NCBI GenBank assembly: GCA_018894105.1
Contig: CM032117.1
Coordinates: 51,556,503 to 51,620,502, forward strand
DNA: 64,000 nt
Direction of reading: 5' to 3'
Source of the DNA: Jacaranda mimosifolia
Lineage: Eukaryota; Streptophyta; Magnoliopsida; Lamiales; Bignoniaceae
Positions within the stretch are counted from its first letter, which is position 1; the number at the start of each line of letters is the position of its first letter. Of the stretch, positions 24,965 to 36,899 are shown piece by piece. The notes below the pieces were generated by a model. It was not told the DNA's origin. It ran no database searches and worked only from the letters and a program-made list of their open reading frames with translations. Both the position numbers and the translations under genes were made by a program.

Positions 24965-24972
24965 TGTTAGAG

Positions 24973-27216
24973 ATATGGGTGGCAAATGGGTGAATTGGGT
25001 TGATTTTGATTTGGATTTACGTGAGTTGAGTTTTAAAATAGATTGTGTTCAACGTGGATTAAGATAGATATGTTAAAAATGAATTTAGTTAGGTTCAAGG
25101 CAAAATGAAAGAATTGATTCATTTTACTTATTTGAAAAAATTAATTCAAAACACATAGTAATATTAATATATATTTTACACCTCATTTGATATATAATTT
25201 TACGATATAATGAGATGATTTATTAAATTATATGCTTAAGTTATTACTCTATTTTGTAATATTCAATTGCACTAAAAAATTAATTATGAGTAGTACTTAC
25301 TTCATAAGAAGGTTGATAAAAAATTGCATAATTATTGCATCACTAGGTGAGATTATTTTTCAACTGGTAGTACATTTTCTTTTTCCTTTTTACTGATGAA
25401 ACTTCAAATTTATGAAATTAACAGACTACTGATATTATTACATAAGATCAAATATAAAAAGCTTTTCTAACAATTCAAAGGAGCTCCTATAAGAAACTAC
25501 GCAGACAAGGTGACCAACCAGGAAACAAAATTGTATTGTCAATTATGACTGTTAGCTGAATAACTATCTACCTTCTTTTTCTTTTTCCTTTTTGTTTTTA
25601 ATAGTTAATTGCGCATATAAGAAACAGGTCATTTACAGTCACAAAAAAATAGTTTCAACATTTTAAATCATGAAAGTATTTGTAAGAATATATAATCCCA
25701 AAAGGGAGAAATGACTCAAAAGGAGTCTAATAATTGATTGAAGATATTTAAAAAATATGATAAACCGGAACTTTCAAATACAATTGAAGTTCTAATGATA
25801 ACAAAAAATGAGAGATATAAAAATGAGTGAGAAGTGATTTATAGTGGTTCTGCAGCCGACATCCATGATATAATCCCAAAAGGGAGAAATGACTCAAAGG
25901 AGTCTAATAATTGATTGAAGATATTTCAAAAATATGATAATCTGGAACTTTCATTGAAGTTCTAATGATAACAGAAAATGAGAGAGATAAAAATGAGTGA
26001 GACAAGTGATTTATAGTGATTCGGCAAGCTGACATCCATGATATAATCCCAAAAGGGAGAAAAGACTCAAAGGAGTCTAATAATTGATTGAAGATATTTC
26101 AAAAATATGATAAACTAAAATTTTCAAATACAATTGAAGTTTTAATGATAACAGAAAATGAGAGATAAAAATGAGTGAGACAAGTAATTTATAGTGGTTC
26201 GACAAGCCTACATCCACTACCTAAGCCACAAGACTTAGGATTTTAAACCTACATTTTACTCAGAGTAAAGAGTAGTACAAAGGTACAATAATCAAGATTG
26301 ATCCCTCAACACCTTGCTAGCAACAATAATCAACTTGGCTAGTCTAGAACAATAGAATTTAGAAAAGAATAATCTTGATAGAGCCAATATATCAAAAAGG
26401 CCTTATTAGCAAACGCTCAGCACATCTTCCAGTGCGGTAAGCCCTCATGTTAAATAGAGTGAACTCTTTCCAAATAAATATTGCTTAGATTGATGCTAGA
26501 CTTTTGCTGCAAGCTGCTAACTCTGCAACGGTAACTTCCCTCAATCAGGATTTGCATAATCAAGGTAAGTTCTATGCCAACTTTCTAATTACTACTTTCC
26601 TTTATTTTAAAAATACAAATCAAGTAATTATATTAACAAATTTAATGACATAATTTGAGCAAAATATGCATAATCAAAACACATCAAATAAGAGATTCTA
26701 ACAATGTTAATCTTCATTGACTTTTAAAAAATTAAATTATATAAATTGCATGTCAATCTTAGTATTGGCAATTGGCATGCAATATTAGCTAAGCAATATA
26801 TTGAGATTTTTTTTTTGAATTAATAAACATAATATTTGTTTGTTCGACTTCAAGATACTATTCATACATCAAGATTTATATGTTGAAAGAATTTTAGACA
26901 ATTAATTTCTTAATATGTTTAAAGCCCAATATATATATTTTAATTTTAGTATTACTAGCAATACAAAAGTATGAGATTTTGACAAAAATGAAAAACTGAA
27001 AATAGAATAGATATTTTTTGTTATTAATCAAAAATTACTTTTTTTAAATTTATTAAATTTTACTTGAATTTTTTAAATGCACTCATTTTAAATCTGCTGA
27101 AACCCATTTTCAACCTGAACGAAAGATAGCCCATCTAGACCCAATCCACTGAAACCCAAGTGCAAAACAACCCAACCCAAAATCATGTGGGTTGGGAAGC
27201 CCATATTGCCACCCAT
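24973..27216. mobile_element. hAT-like element with internal tandem repeat
   Basis: The left end contains ATGGGTGGCAAATGGGT and the right end the complement of ATGGGTGGCAATATGGG. The flanks TGTTAGAG (24965-24972) and TGGTAGAG (27217-27224) match at 7 of 8 bases, an aged 8-bp duplication. GGGTGGCAA ends with 8-bp duplications fit hAT. The 2244-bp interior is AT-rich without a transposase frame. It contains a 175-bp tandem repeat (25691-26215) followed by a segment (26216-26530) reminiscent of plant LTR sequence (TGGTTCGACAAGCCTACATC), perhaps a nested fragment. Confidence 0.65.
25691..26215. repeat. Three-copy tandem repeat, unit about 175 bp
   Basis: Copies start with TATAATCCCAAAAGGGAGAA at 25691, 25869 and 26042 (spacings 178 and 173). 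They share the order AGTCTAATAATTGATTGAAG, TGAAGTTYTAATGATAAC, GAGTGAGA and TTTATAGTGRTTC. Divergence is low, and copy 1 keeps a 7-bp TTCAAATACA-type segment missing in copy 2. The last copy runs into TTCGACAAGCCTACATCCAC. Confidence 0.88.
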
Positions 27217-27224
27217 TGGTAGAG

Positions 27225-28995
27225 GTAGTCTGTAAATCTTTTCAATTGTCACTGCGTGAAGATGCCAGAAATTTATCTTTTGGACATTTTTAGTTTTTTA
27301 TTTTCAATAATTTGTATTTAGGTAGTATTCAACTTGAGCTGTGGATTGTTTCTCAATGACATCTAACAGTTTATAAGTTCACTTATCTTTGGGTTATATT
27401 TATCCATGTAAATTATATTTCAATTCCAACTTTCTTTCCTAACCAATTCAGGAAAGTTAAAAATACATGCTAAGTAGTACTGATAAATGATAAATCCAAC
27501 AAGGTACTGTACTGTATACAGTCAGGAAAAGGCGTAGTCATATCATATCTTTTAATTGCTGGATTGCTCAAAAAGAAAAAAAATAGAAAAAATAAATAAA
27601 TTGAAAAAAACAACAAAGTCTGGGGTCGTCAACGGGTCGGACTTTAATTCGATTCAATTTTAGAACTTTTAATTAATTAAAATATTCTATGGATAAGATA
27701 TAATTATAAATATTTGTAATTTGAAAGAAATGGATCGAATATAGAATTAAACAAAGTTAAATATTTGAATTTGAACTTTAATAATTTTTTATTAAATTGA
27801 TACTTGTATATATAATAGAAATAAAATTTTTAAAATAAAATCTATATATTACGTTGGTCTAATGTCTATATTATGCTGTTAATATTGAGTCTTAGTTCAA
27901 AAATAAGAGGGATATTGAAAAAAAGAATAAAAAGAGAATGCTAAATGTAATAATGTATAATATTTTACCTATGAACTAATATAATTTGAAATAAGGATTT
28001 ATTATTCAAATATTTGACTTTGGGCCAACATAAGATAAAAAAAATTGTGAAAATCTCAAATTTAATGCAAATTACTTGGTAAATATGATATTTTTATATA
28101 ATCCAAAAAATATTAAATTTGATTGAATTTTTTTTATCAGACTTCTAATATCCACTAAACTCGAATGTGGTATTAAACGGTATAAATCTTATAAAATATC
28201 GAATTAGATTTACATATAATTTGGATAATTAAATTAAAATACGAATATCGTTGATTTGATTTGAATATAACACGTTAACAGTCATGACAAAGCCCATTAA
28301 AATGTGTGTGCGTTTTTCCATTCATTTGGCAAAGTTCATATGTTAATTGTGGGCTTCATACTAAACTAAATAGTAAATCCCATTAGTGGGCTTGGGAATT
28401 GGGGGTGGGCCCATCTTTTGGAACGAAAAAAGACAACCCTGCATTAGGTTGAGTATTACAGAGGCAAACCATAAAAGTGAAACTTTTGCATTGTTCGAGT
28501 AAAAAGTACAAGAATGAAAGGTTGGGGAAAATTGGAAGTACGGAAGTGAAAGACCTGAAATTTAAATTTTGGCAAGGAAAGATAAAAGCAAAATTCAAAA
28601 TTCAAACAAGCTATTTATTATATGCAACACTTTGAGCAAATAGAAATTCTCTTTGTGGGAGGAGAACTGTTGTAATGTTCTGCAAAAAGGTTTCAAATAT
28701 CTCTTGTTAGTTTGCTGTTGGTCCAATTGATATTAGCGGAATCAAGTTTTGTTTGGTAAGAGATTACAATCTACCTTTGAGACATTGCAGTTTGCCTCTT
28801 AGTATCTGGCTGACTTCTCAATTGCTTGTTCTTATTGATGTTAGGCCAGTATATATGTTGTACTGATTTTCCTTTGTTTGTATGTTTGAACATTGTATCT
28901 TCTTGATTATTTGTTTAATAAAAAAAAAACCACACTCAAATGCCAATGATCTGGTTTGAGTGGTAATTACAATCTTAAAAATTTACAACTATAAA
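27225..28995. other. AT-rich intergenic DNA
   Basis: No convincing gene. A possible decayed hAT-like element spans about 27619-28286, with ends containing GTCGTCAACGGGT and the complement of ACTGTTAACGTGT and a shared ACAAAG at both flanks, but the match is weak. The minus-strand frame at 28383-28598 has no recognisable domain. Confidence 0.45.
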
Positions 28996-28998
28996 TAT

Positions 28999-29290
28999 CA
29001 CTACTAAAAAAGGTGTATTAATGATCGTTTCAGCTATTAGTAAATAAGTAAAAATTAACCATTAAAAAATTTAGTGACTGATTCAGTGATTGCTTGAATC
29101 AATCACAAAAATCCTCATCATTAATTAGTATCGTCAATAATTAGTGACTGTTGTTTACTGATAGATTAGTGACTGCAAATGATGGTTACTAATTATACAA
29201 ATTTCTTTGAAAACATGTGTATGGTCACTAGGCCCAGTCACTAATTAGTGCCTCCAAAAAATGGCCAATGATTTTAGGTGGCAAAAAAAT
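28999..29290. mobile_element. CACTA (En/Spm-type) terminus, opposite end missing
   Basis: CACTACTAAAAAAGGTGTAT at 28999 is a classic CACTA end. It is followed by subterminal repeats of TTAGTGACTG or its complement (about 29070, 29140, 29170, 29220-29250). The MITE at 48358-48799 shows the same style. I could not find a matching inverted GTAGTG end downstream, so the element is truncated or its other end is degraded. Confidence 0.6.
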
Positions 29291-30129
29291 GTAATTTGAA
29301 TTTGCAGCCCTCAAATTTGAACTTGCAATGATTTGATGTTTTTCTGACGACTTACTATATTTTTGTGTAATAATTCCTACAATATAATATCTATCATATA
29401 CACAAATAAAAAAATAATACATAATAGGTTACTATTATTTTTGAGTTCTAAAATGTCGTAAAAATAACAATTGTTTATTTAGCATTTGTATAATTTTTCT
29501 TCAATCTAATAAAGTATCATATTTATTATTTATAATTATTACATCTAAACTTTAGATATATTTGTCATAGTATATAAACATATTATGAATAGTATATACA
29601 TACATATATGTAATAATAAATAGTATGCAGTAATATATGGTGATACATGTATATGCTAATAAATACACTCCTCAATATATAATATTATATATATTAATAT
29701 ATATATATATTTACACATAATATATGTATATACAATATATATTGACATATATGTATATACAATATATATATATTGACATGTATAAATATATATATTAATG
29801 CTCATATTTTTTCTTTGGTTAAAAATATTATTCTTATTTTATTGTGTATTTGTACATACATTTACAAATATTCAATTATATAAATATAATATAGAAATAT
29901 CTAATAGTCCTGTACTTATGTATGAAACTATTATTTATATATTTTTTGGATATATCTTATTATCTATAAAAGTACATAAAAATATATAAAATTATGTTTA
30001 TATCAAATATAATATTTTATTACTTATATAAGTACTATATAAATTTTATGCTTTCATATTAGAACATGAATATTAGAACATGAATCATGGCATTTACTTT
30101 TTGGATATGAGTATATTTTGTAATAGATC
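29291..30129. other. AT-rich DNA
   Basis: Dense TATATA-type sequence at about 29560-29790, otherwise featureless. Open frames here are compositional artefacts. It may include the interior of the truncated CACTA element. Confidence 0.55.
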
Positions 30130-32478
30130 AGGTGTTGAATGTATGTGGAATCATCTGATTGCTAAGTATGTTCTACTATCCAGCCGGAAGTCCAAAGTCT
30201 TCACTTAACCCCTGTCTGAGAGAATCAAAGATAAACCGGGGGGTGGGGGGTAAGTCCAAAGGATTTAGTGAGGGATAAGTGTAAGTATAAGTAGAAGGGA
30301 TCTGTTGAGGAAGAATTAACTCAACAGATCGTAAATCAATAGTCAAGCAGAACATATCAAAATACGGTCAGGCAATCAAGAAACAATCAAATAATCAGAA
30401 AAATAATTGAATGATCAAATGTCAATTAATCAAATGGATTAAACCAATCGATGCAATTCAATAGATCATGTCAAACAATCATATCAATCCCTTATTTCTA
30501 TCATTCCGAACATAACAGCACGTCCCACTTTATAGCTGGGAACAACATATCGGATCGTCCCGAGCTTGGCAGTTGGGATCAACATAACCGATCGTCCCGA
30601 GCTTAACAACTGTCATCAACATAACGGATCGTCCTGAGCTTAACAAGCTGGGATCAACATATCGGATCGTATAGATAACAGATAGACAGATAACAGATCG
30701 AACATATAACAATACGAACATATAATAGATAACAAACGAGAGTTCTGGGTGCTAGAACGGACAAGAATGAACTCATCAGAGTACAAATAACCATTAATCC
30801 TCATAGGGGTATATGAGTCAATAAACAGATAACAAACAAGAGCTCAATTAAATACAGATTTCAATAAACATGAGCAGGTACTGTACAAGCACATTTAACC
30901 CTCACAGGGTTTTTTTCTGCAAGAACAAATAGATATATTCAAGGCCAAATTAGCAGACCCTCACTTTCGTAGTCTCAGAAAACTACAACCACAATCAACA
31001 ATCTACTGGTCTGTGGGACCTACTCCTTCGTCACCTAACCAAAGGAATAAACTCACAATCAAATTTTTATTCAACCTCAATAACCTTCAATAATTATAGT
31101 CTTATTATTAATAGTCTAAAATCAGTAATGACCTAATTAACCTCGTATTAAGGTCCCAAATCAACAGTAACAACTCTATTTATCTAATTATCCCAATTGT
31201 TTTCACTTAGGTTCCAAATTCACAAATTAGGGTATTTCTTTTGTAATTAACTCGATAATTCCCAACATTTCATAAAATAGTACAATCCAGGTTGACTAAT
31301 TAAACTCATACTGGCACATGCATATACCAAGTCTTTGTCCCATAACATCTCAAATTACCCAATTATCAATTCTCGAGTTCCAATTTCATAAAATCATATA
31401 TTAATCACTTAATCAACCTCATTAATCCTAACATTACATAAAATAATACACATTCGGGCCCACTAGCTACACTATAGTCCATGCATGGGGAAAAATAATC
31501 CATTATTATACCAACATCTTCATTCTTAACATAATACAAGATCTGGCAAGGAATAAATGATACATCGCATATATATACATATATATAAATCCAACTTCGG
31601 TCATTACCCATGATTAGCTCAACCGGACCTTGGATTCACAAACCAAGATCACCACCATGATCACCGCGATGAGAGGAAGAAACTGTCCTCTGACCACCAC
31701 CGCATCGCCGGAAAATCTCAAGACCACCACCATTAGAAGCCTTTCATCTCAACTAAGCGAATGCCCAAATCAATTTCTCGTTTTGCCACTAATTTGACTG
31801 TCAATTGACCAAAAAATTGAAATCCCGCCACCAATGCTACCGTGCGATTTTTCCTTAATTCCTCTATCCACGGTTGTCTATTTGAGAAGGTGAAGCCACC
31901 GGCGTGATCCTCGAGCTGAGCCCTTCAAAACGGTACCTAGGTCTGCCACGAAAAGTTGTCGGAACGGCGAACCCGCCAAGCTCCGCCGTCGTTGGATTTT
32001 CGGTCTCAATTTTTGGCCACTACGCCGGTGGGTTTTGGGTGAAAATGGTATGGCTGTGTTTTGTGTGAAGTGAGGAAGAGATTGGTACCAAGTTTGATAG
32101 TTTTGGTTGCCGAGGGAGGGAGTTCACCAGAGAGATGGTTGAGGGTGTATGGTGGCGAAGAAAGGTGAAATGAGGGGTTGAAATGCAAAATGTGATATTT
32201 ATAGAGAAGTCTTTAGAACATTCAGATTTGGCCCCTAAAACTTTTGGTCAATTTTCAATTAGGTCCTCCCAAGTTTCCTCAAACTTCAATTCAACCTTTC
32301 AAAAGCTTAGTGCCATTGACCCCTTTGATAAAAAATAATAGCCATTCAACCCCAAAACTTTCAAAATTTTTGCAATTAAGTCCTTTTTATTTCTTTTTCC
32401 AAGCCTTAAAATCCGACCAATCAAAATCTTAATTTCTAAATTCTTATTTTCTGAAATGCCAAATTTTAGGGGTGTTAC
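30130..32478 (-). mobile_element. Ty3/gypsy LTR-like unit A (reverse orientation)
   Basis: Read in reverse complement, the unit begins TGTAACACCCCTAAAATTTG (its end is at 32478), a start typical of plant Ty3/gypsy LTRs of the Del/Tekay kind. It runs through a GC-richer block (31620-32100) and AT-rich sequence to a segment at about 30200-30300. That segment reads, on plus, GGGGGGTAAGTCCAAAGG followed by GATAAGTGTAAGTATAAGT, also seen in such LTRs. No gag-pol coding is present, so it is a solo LTR or fragment. The boundary near 30130 is approximate and no target duplication was confirmed. Confidence 0.45.
30537..30675. repeat. 37-bp tandem repeat inside the LTR-like unit
   Basis: Four starts of TGGGATCAACATAACGGATC-type text at 30537, 30574, 30611 and 30649 (spacings 37, 37, 38), each followed by GTCCCGAGCTTAACAA except the last. 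The third copy reads TGTCATCAAC at its start. Confidence 0.85.
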
Positions 32479-33683
32479 ATTATCGCTACTAAGGTTTCCA
32501 ATGCATAAAATCCTCAATTAAAGCTTAAATCTTTAGTAAATTTATTCAATTCAAGTTAACAATATAATATGACATATCCGGGTTCTACTAAACTATATAA
32601 TAATCCTTGCATGGGAATATATATATATATATCAATCGCATGTCTATTCTCCATTCTTTGGCATGATACATATCTTATGGAAACAATATACAACATGAGT
32701 GTATACACATATATAAGCATAACCTTTCTCTTTTCCTTTTACCCAAGATCCTGTTATAAAAGCTCCATAATCAAAAAGCAAGCACACGGGTGCGCTCGTT
32801 GTGTCGAGGAGGAGAAACTGTCTCTCTGCAGCCGCCGCGCCGCTGCCGCCATCGGAGCAGACCGATATTACCACCACAAGACGCGTTTTAGCTTAATGAA
32901 CCAAACGGCCAGGTCAATTTTAGCAATGGCTGCCGGGAAAGCCTTCAATCGAAGCCTCAAAGTGGTTGCACCACCATTGCCACTGCATTAGTTTTTCCTT
33001 AATTCCTCCGTCCACAGTGGTCTGTTGGAGAATCTGAAAGTACTGGCGTGATCCTTGAGCTGAAATATTCAAAACCCACATCTGGGTTGCATCTAAAAGT
33101 TGCCGGAAAAGTGCTCCCATTGAGCTCCGCCGCGGATGGATTTTTGGTCTCAATTTTTGGCCGTCTCGTTGGGTGGTTCAAGGAGAAACTTATACCGTTG
33201 TGTTCTACTCAAAGAGAGGAAGAGAATGGTATATAATTTCAAGGGTTTTGGTGGCCGAAGTTGTTCGTTCGAGGGACAGGTGATGATCAATGTATGGAAG
33301 AAGAAAATGGAGTTAAAAATGGAAGAAAAAGAGTTGACCAGCCTATTTAAATGCGATTTTTTTGGAAATTGTAGTTTCACCCCCAAAATTTTCCTCCAAC
33401 ATTCAGTTAGATCCTCCAAGGTTCCCACAAACTTCAATTCAATTCCTAACAAAGTGAGTGCCTAACATTGACCCCTTTGACCCAAAATAATTACCATGCA
33501 ACCCCAAAACTTCTCAAGTTAGTCCAATAAAGTCTTCCTAAATTCCATTTTGACCCCAAAACTTTCAAAATTTTTACAATCAAGTCCTTTTTATTTTATT
33601 TTCTGAGCTCTAAAATCCGATTAACCAATACCTTGATGTTTAAATCCTTATTTTTCAAAACACCGAATTTTAGGGGTGTTACA
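32479..33683 (-). mobile_element. Ty3/gypsy LTR-like unit B, head-to-tail with unit A
   Basis: This copy is collinear with about 31370-32478 of unit A. Shared landmarks are TTCCAAT..CATAAAATC (31378 and 32497), CCATGCATGGGGA-like text (31479 and 32608), GGATTTTCGGTCTCAATTTT (31993 and 33138) and ending TTTTAGGGGTGTTACA (32463-32478 and 33668-33683). The copies differ by many substitutions and indels, so the duplication is old. The frames at 32569-32991 and 33136-33465 are not genes. It could be a second solo LTR truncated at its far end. Confidence 0.5.
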
Positions 33684-34060
33684 AAACATATTCAAGCGGG
33701 CATAAGAAGGCAGACAAAAATACATATAAAAGCTAATGGGATTTTTTATTAAATCAATTAATTTCTCAATGAGAATACTTTCTAGATTTGTAATCTTCAC
33801 AGCCTGGTGATACGACCTTAATTTATCAATGGGGCCTTTTTTCTATATTATGATCTCCCATGTCGAATTACTTCGTTTTAATTGGTTGCCCTCATTAATG
33901 ATGGTAGCACGATGATAAATTATAGTGATGGAGGTATTATAATGTGATAATTATAGCTGAGGATTAAGCTAATTGAACTTTCTTAAAAGATAAGGGATAT
34001 CATTGTAAAGTTACATTACATGAGGCTTTTCATCATACACCAACTTCCTAGTTAGGAGGA
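33684..34060. other. Unassigned intergenic DNA
   Basis: AT-rich sequence between the LTR-like unit and the MITE cluster. No features recognised. Confidence 0.5.
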
Positions 34061-34070
34061 ACAACACCAG

Positions 34071-34237
34071 TTTAAATCCTCTATTTCATTCCTTATTTTA
34101 TCTTCTATTTCATTTCATGAAAATATGGTGTATTAAATTTTTTTTATAAAAACAATTAATTGATAATCAGATACACTTGGTGTAAATAAAATATGTTAGA
34201 ATAGGAGATGAAATAGAGAATGTAATAGTGGCTCCAA
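34071..34237 (+). mobile_element. Small MITE copy 1 (plus orientation)
   Basis: Begins GTTTAAATCCTCTATTTCAT and ends in GAAATAGAGAATG plus a CTCCAAAA-like tail, so the two ends are inverted repeats of each other. The centre holds GATACACTTGGTGTAAATA. The same family occurs at 34258-34440, 34460-34605 and 52425-52715. The superfamily is not clear from ends alone. Confidence 0.65.
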
Positions 34238-34257
34238 AATGGAACACGACAAGAAGG

Positions 34258-34440
34258 GTAGCACTTTGGATCCTGTATTTCATTTCCTATATCATCTATT
34301 ATTTTAATTTATTGTATTTACGCCAAGTGTATCTGATCCTCAATCAATTATTTTTGTAAAAAAAATATTTAATACATGTGTCATATATTCATGAAATGGA
34401 ATAAAAGATGAAATAGAAAATGAAATAGAGAATTTAAACT
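34258..34440 (-). mobile_element. Small MITE copy 2 (inverted orientation)
   Basis: Reverse complement of the same family: TTTGGATCCTGTATTTCATT at the left, GCCAAGTGTATCTGATCC in the centre and AATAGAGAATTTAAACT at the right. With copy 1 it forms an inverted repeat of about 170 bp per arm separated by about 20 bp. Confidence 0.65.
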
Positions 34441-34459
34441 TAGGACGATAGAGGAATAT

Positions 34460-34605
34460 TATGGTTTAAACCCTCGATTTCATTCCCTATACCATTTGTT
34501 ATAAAAAAAAATTGATTAAAAATCATATATATTTGGCGTAAATGCAACAATTTGATATGAAAGATAAAATAAAAAATGAAATAGAAGATCTAATATGAGA
34601 ATATT
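34460..34605 (+). mobile_element. Small MITE copy 3 (plus orientation, degenerate)
   Basis: Begins GGTTTAAACCCTCGATTTCA and contains TTTGGCGTAAATGCA and ATGAAATAGAAGATCTAA. More diverged than copies 1 and 2 and slightly shorter. Confidence 0.55.
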
Positions 34606-36026
34606 GGAGTGACGGGAGTGTTAGAAAAGAATTAGGTTTTAGTTTTAAGAGAAATAAAGAGGGAAATATTAAGGCTCTGTTCTTCTACGTTTTCCAGAAA
34701 TATTTTCAACCCCCAGAAAAGTTCTAGAATAAAGGCACATTCCTAAATATTTTTTCCAAAACACTCAAATTTTATCCCAAAAAACCCCTCCCAATTCACT
34801 CAAAAAACCCTATACCCTAAGAACCACACATATCGCCTCATTTTCTCACTCTACTTATCACATTACTCATTCATTTATCACTCTCTCACTTCACTCATCC
34901 ATATATATATATATATCTATATATTTACATATATTAAAATATTAATATTTTCACTCATCCACATATATATATTTATATGAAAATATTAAAATTTTACTAC
35001 TTAAAAAATTCTAAAACTTATGTTTACAAATTTAATTAAACTAATTGTCAAAAAAATGAAGTAGATTTAATTAAATATTATTTATGTTATTACTAAGTAA
35101 TTTATTTATTTAATAACATATTAAATTAATTAAATTTACTTATTAATTAAATAAGGTATTAGTTATATTTAATTTTTAATGTATTTATGAAATATTACAT
35201 TTATTCATTTAATAAATAACCTAATATGTTTTAATTTGATATATTAAATGAATTAATCTTCTTCATTAAATATTAATCTTCACATTTATTTAAAATTATA
35301 ATAAAAAATTTGATTATAGGGTGATATTTATTTAATATTCTATTAAGTTTAATAAATTAATATTGATATGCTTAAAGTAATTGTTGAGAGAATTAATTAA
35401 ATTTAAGTAAATTTATTTGATTATTACTAAGTAATTTATTTATTAAATAATGTATTAATTAAATAATGAGTTAAAGTAATTAATTAAATTTATTTATTTA
35501 ATTAACTTGTTATTTATATATTAATTATTTTTCATAATTTACGTATAATTAAATATTATGTTTATTTATTTAATAAATAATTTAAGATGATGTAATTTCA
35601 TATAATATAATATTATTTATTTTTTTTAATTTGATGAATCGTTATTAAGTCTTATATATATAAATTATTAAAAAGTTATTTTATTTAAATAAATAACTAA
35701 CTTATATTTATACATAAATTGTAAGTAATAAATAGTTAAATAATTGTATTTAATTAGTAAATAGTAATTAGCTTATAATTAATGTGTAGTAATTAAATTT
35801 TTTTATAAGTTGATATTAATAATTATGATATAATTACAATATAAGCTGACTTTTTTTTTTTAAATTAAGATATAATATGATTTCATAAATAATTAATATT
35901 TATTAATATATATTTTATTCCAAATAATAAATCATTTACTAATGTTAAATTTATAAAACTATAAATTTCAAAATAAATAACAAATTAAATTAATTACACT
36001 CATATTCCAATCATTACAAATATATA

Positions 36027-36782
36027 TGATATGGGATAGCCCAATAGGCTCGGCCCAAAGACCACAAACTTAAGGATATAGCACCAGGCCCATCTCATCC
36101 TTAGGGCCCAATTGTGCTACCGACTTCAGATCGACCTGTCATTCGACCAAGCCACAGGCTGGGACTGCTGGTCAACTCTTTGACCATGGCGCTCGGCCAC
36201 CTCTTACGTCACGCGCCAACCTACATAAGGTCAACCCTATCACCAACCAGGGAGGTCGACTCTGTGCAGAATCAACTGTTCGCTGCATTAAATGCCCTGA
36301 CAGGCAGCATGTCTCCGCATTAAAGGCACGTGCCGCCCCAGTACCACCCATACTACCACACTGGGCATGAGGCTCACCTACAGTGTACTATTTTGCCCAT
36401 GAAACCTGGAGATGCAGCCACTTGGAATAGTATAGGAATGAGAGATGACCTAATGCTCCCTATGCAAGGACAATGATCCTCCCTGCATATTAAGGGCATC
36501 TCAAACAAATCCCCAATAGGAAAGGCCTATAAATACCTCTCCTCTAGCCTCACTGAAGGTATGCTATTCTCTACAAAAAGCCCTCACTCTGCTGCTCATT
36601 ATATATAGTCGACCCTGTACTGACTTAAGTGTTGGAGTGTCTTAGCTGAGAGCACCTCGGCTAGCTTGACGTTTGCTCGTGATTGCAGGACTCAGCCTAA
36701 CTACATCAAGATCTCAACCATAGAGGTCGGACCTTTCAAAATTATCACTAGATCAAGTTACAAGCGGTTTTCACCCTTATGA
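36027..36782 (+). repeat. 5' LTR of the Tat retrotransposon
   Basis: Begins TGATATGGGATAGCCCAATA and ends TTTTCACCCTTATGA. Contains a TATA-like CCTATAAATACCTC at 36528-36541, the likely Pol II promoter of the element. It pairs with 46035-46791. Confidence 0.9.
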
Positions 36783-36784
36783 TT

Positions 36785-36802
36785 TGGCGCCATCTGTGGG
36801 AA
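36785..36802 (+). other. Primer-binding site
   Basis: TGGCGCCATCTGTGGGAA lies three bases after the 5' LTR, where the tRNA 3' end primes minus-strand synthesis. TGGCGCC-type sites are common in plant Ty3/gypsy elements. I do not assign the tRNA. Confidence 0.75.
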
Positions 36803-36899
36803 ACTTTGAGTCTGTCTCGATCAGGCGAGCCCTCCCGGGAAGAGAAGAAAACCGAAGGTCTGGCTCTCCTCCGCCTCGACCTTAGCAAGAACTTGGCGC

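Noticed and set aside
27613..28292. Possible hAT element with ACAAAG flanks
   Set aside because: End similarity is weak (about 12 of 17 bases) and only six flanking bases match; not strong enough to list as an element.
32569..33465. Several overlapping ORFs of 60-140 codons
   Set aside because: They lie in the GC-richer part of an LTR-like unit, occur on both strands and match no family I know.
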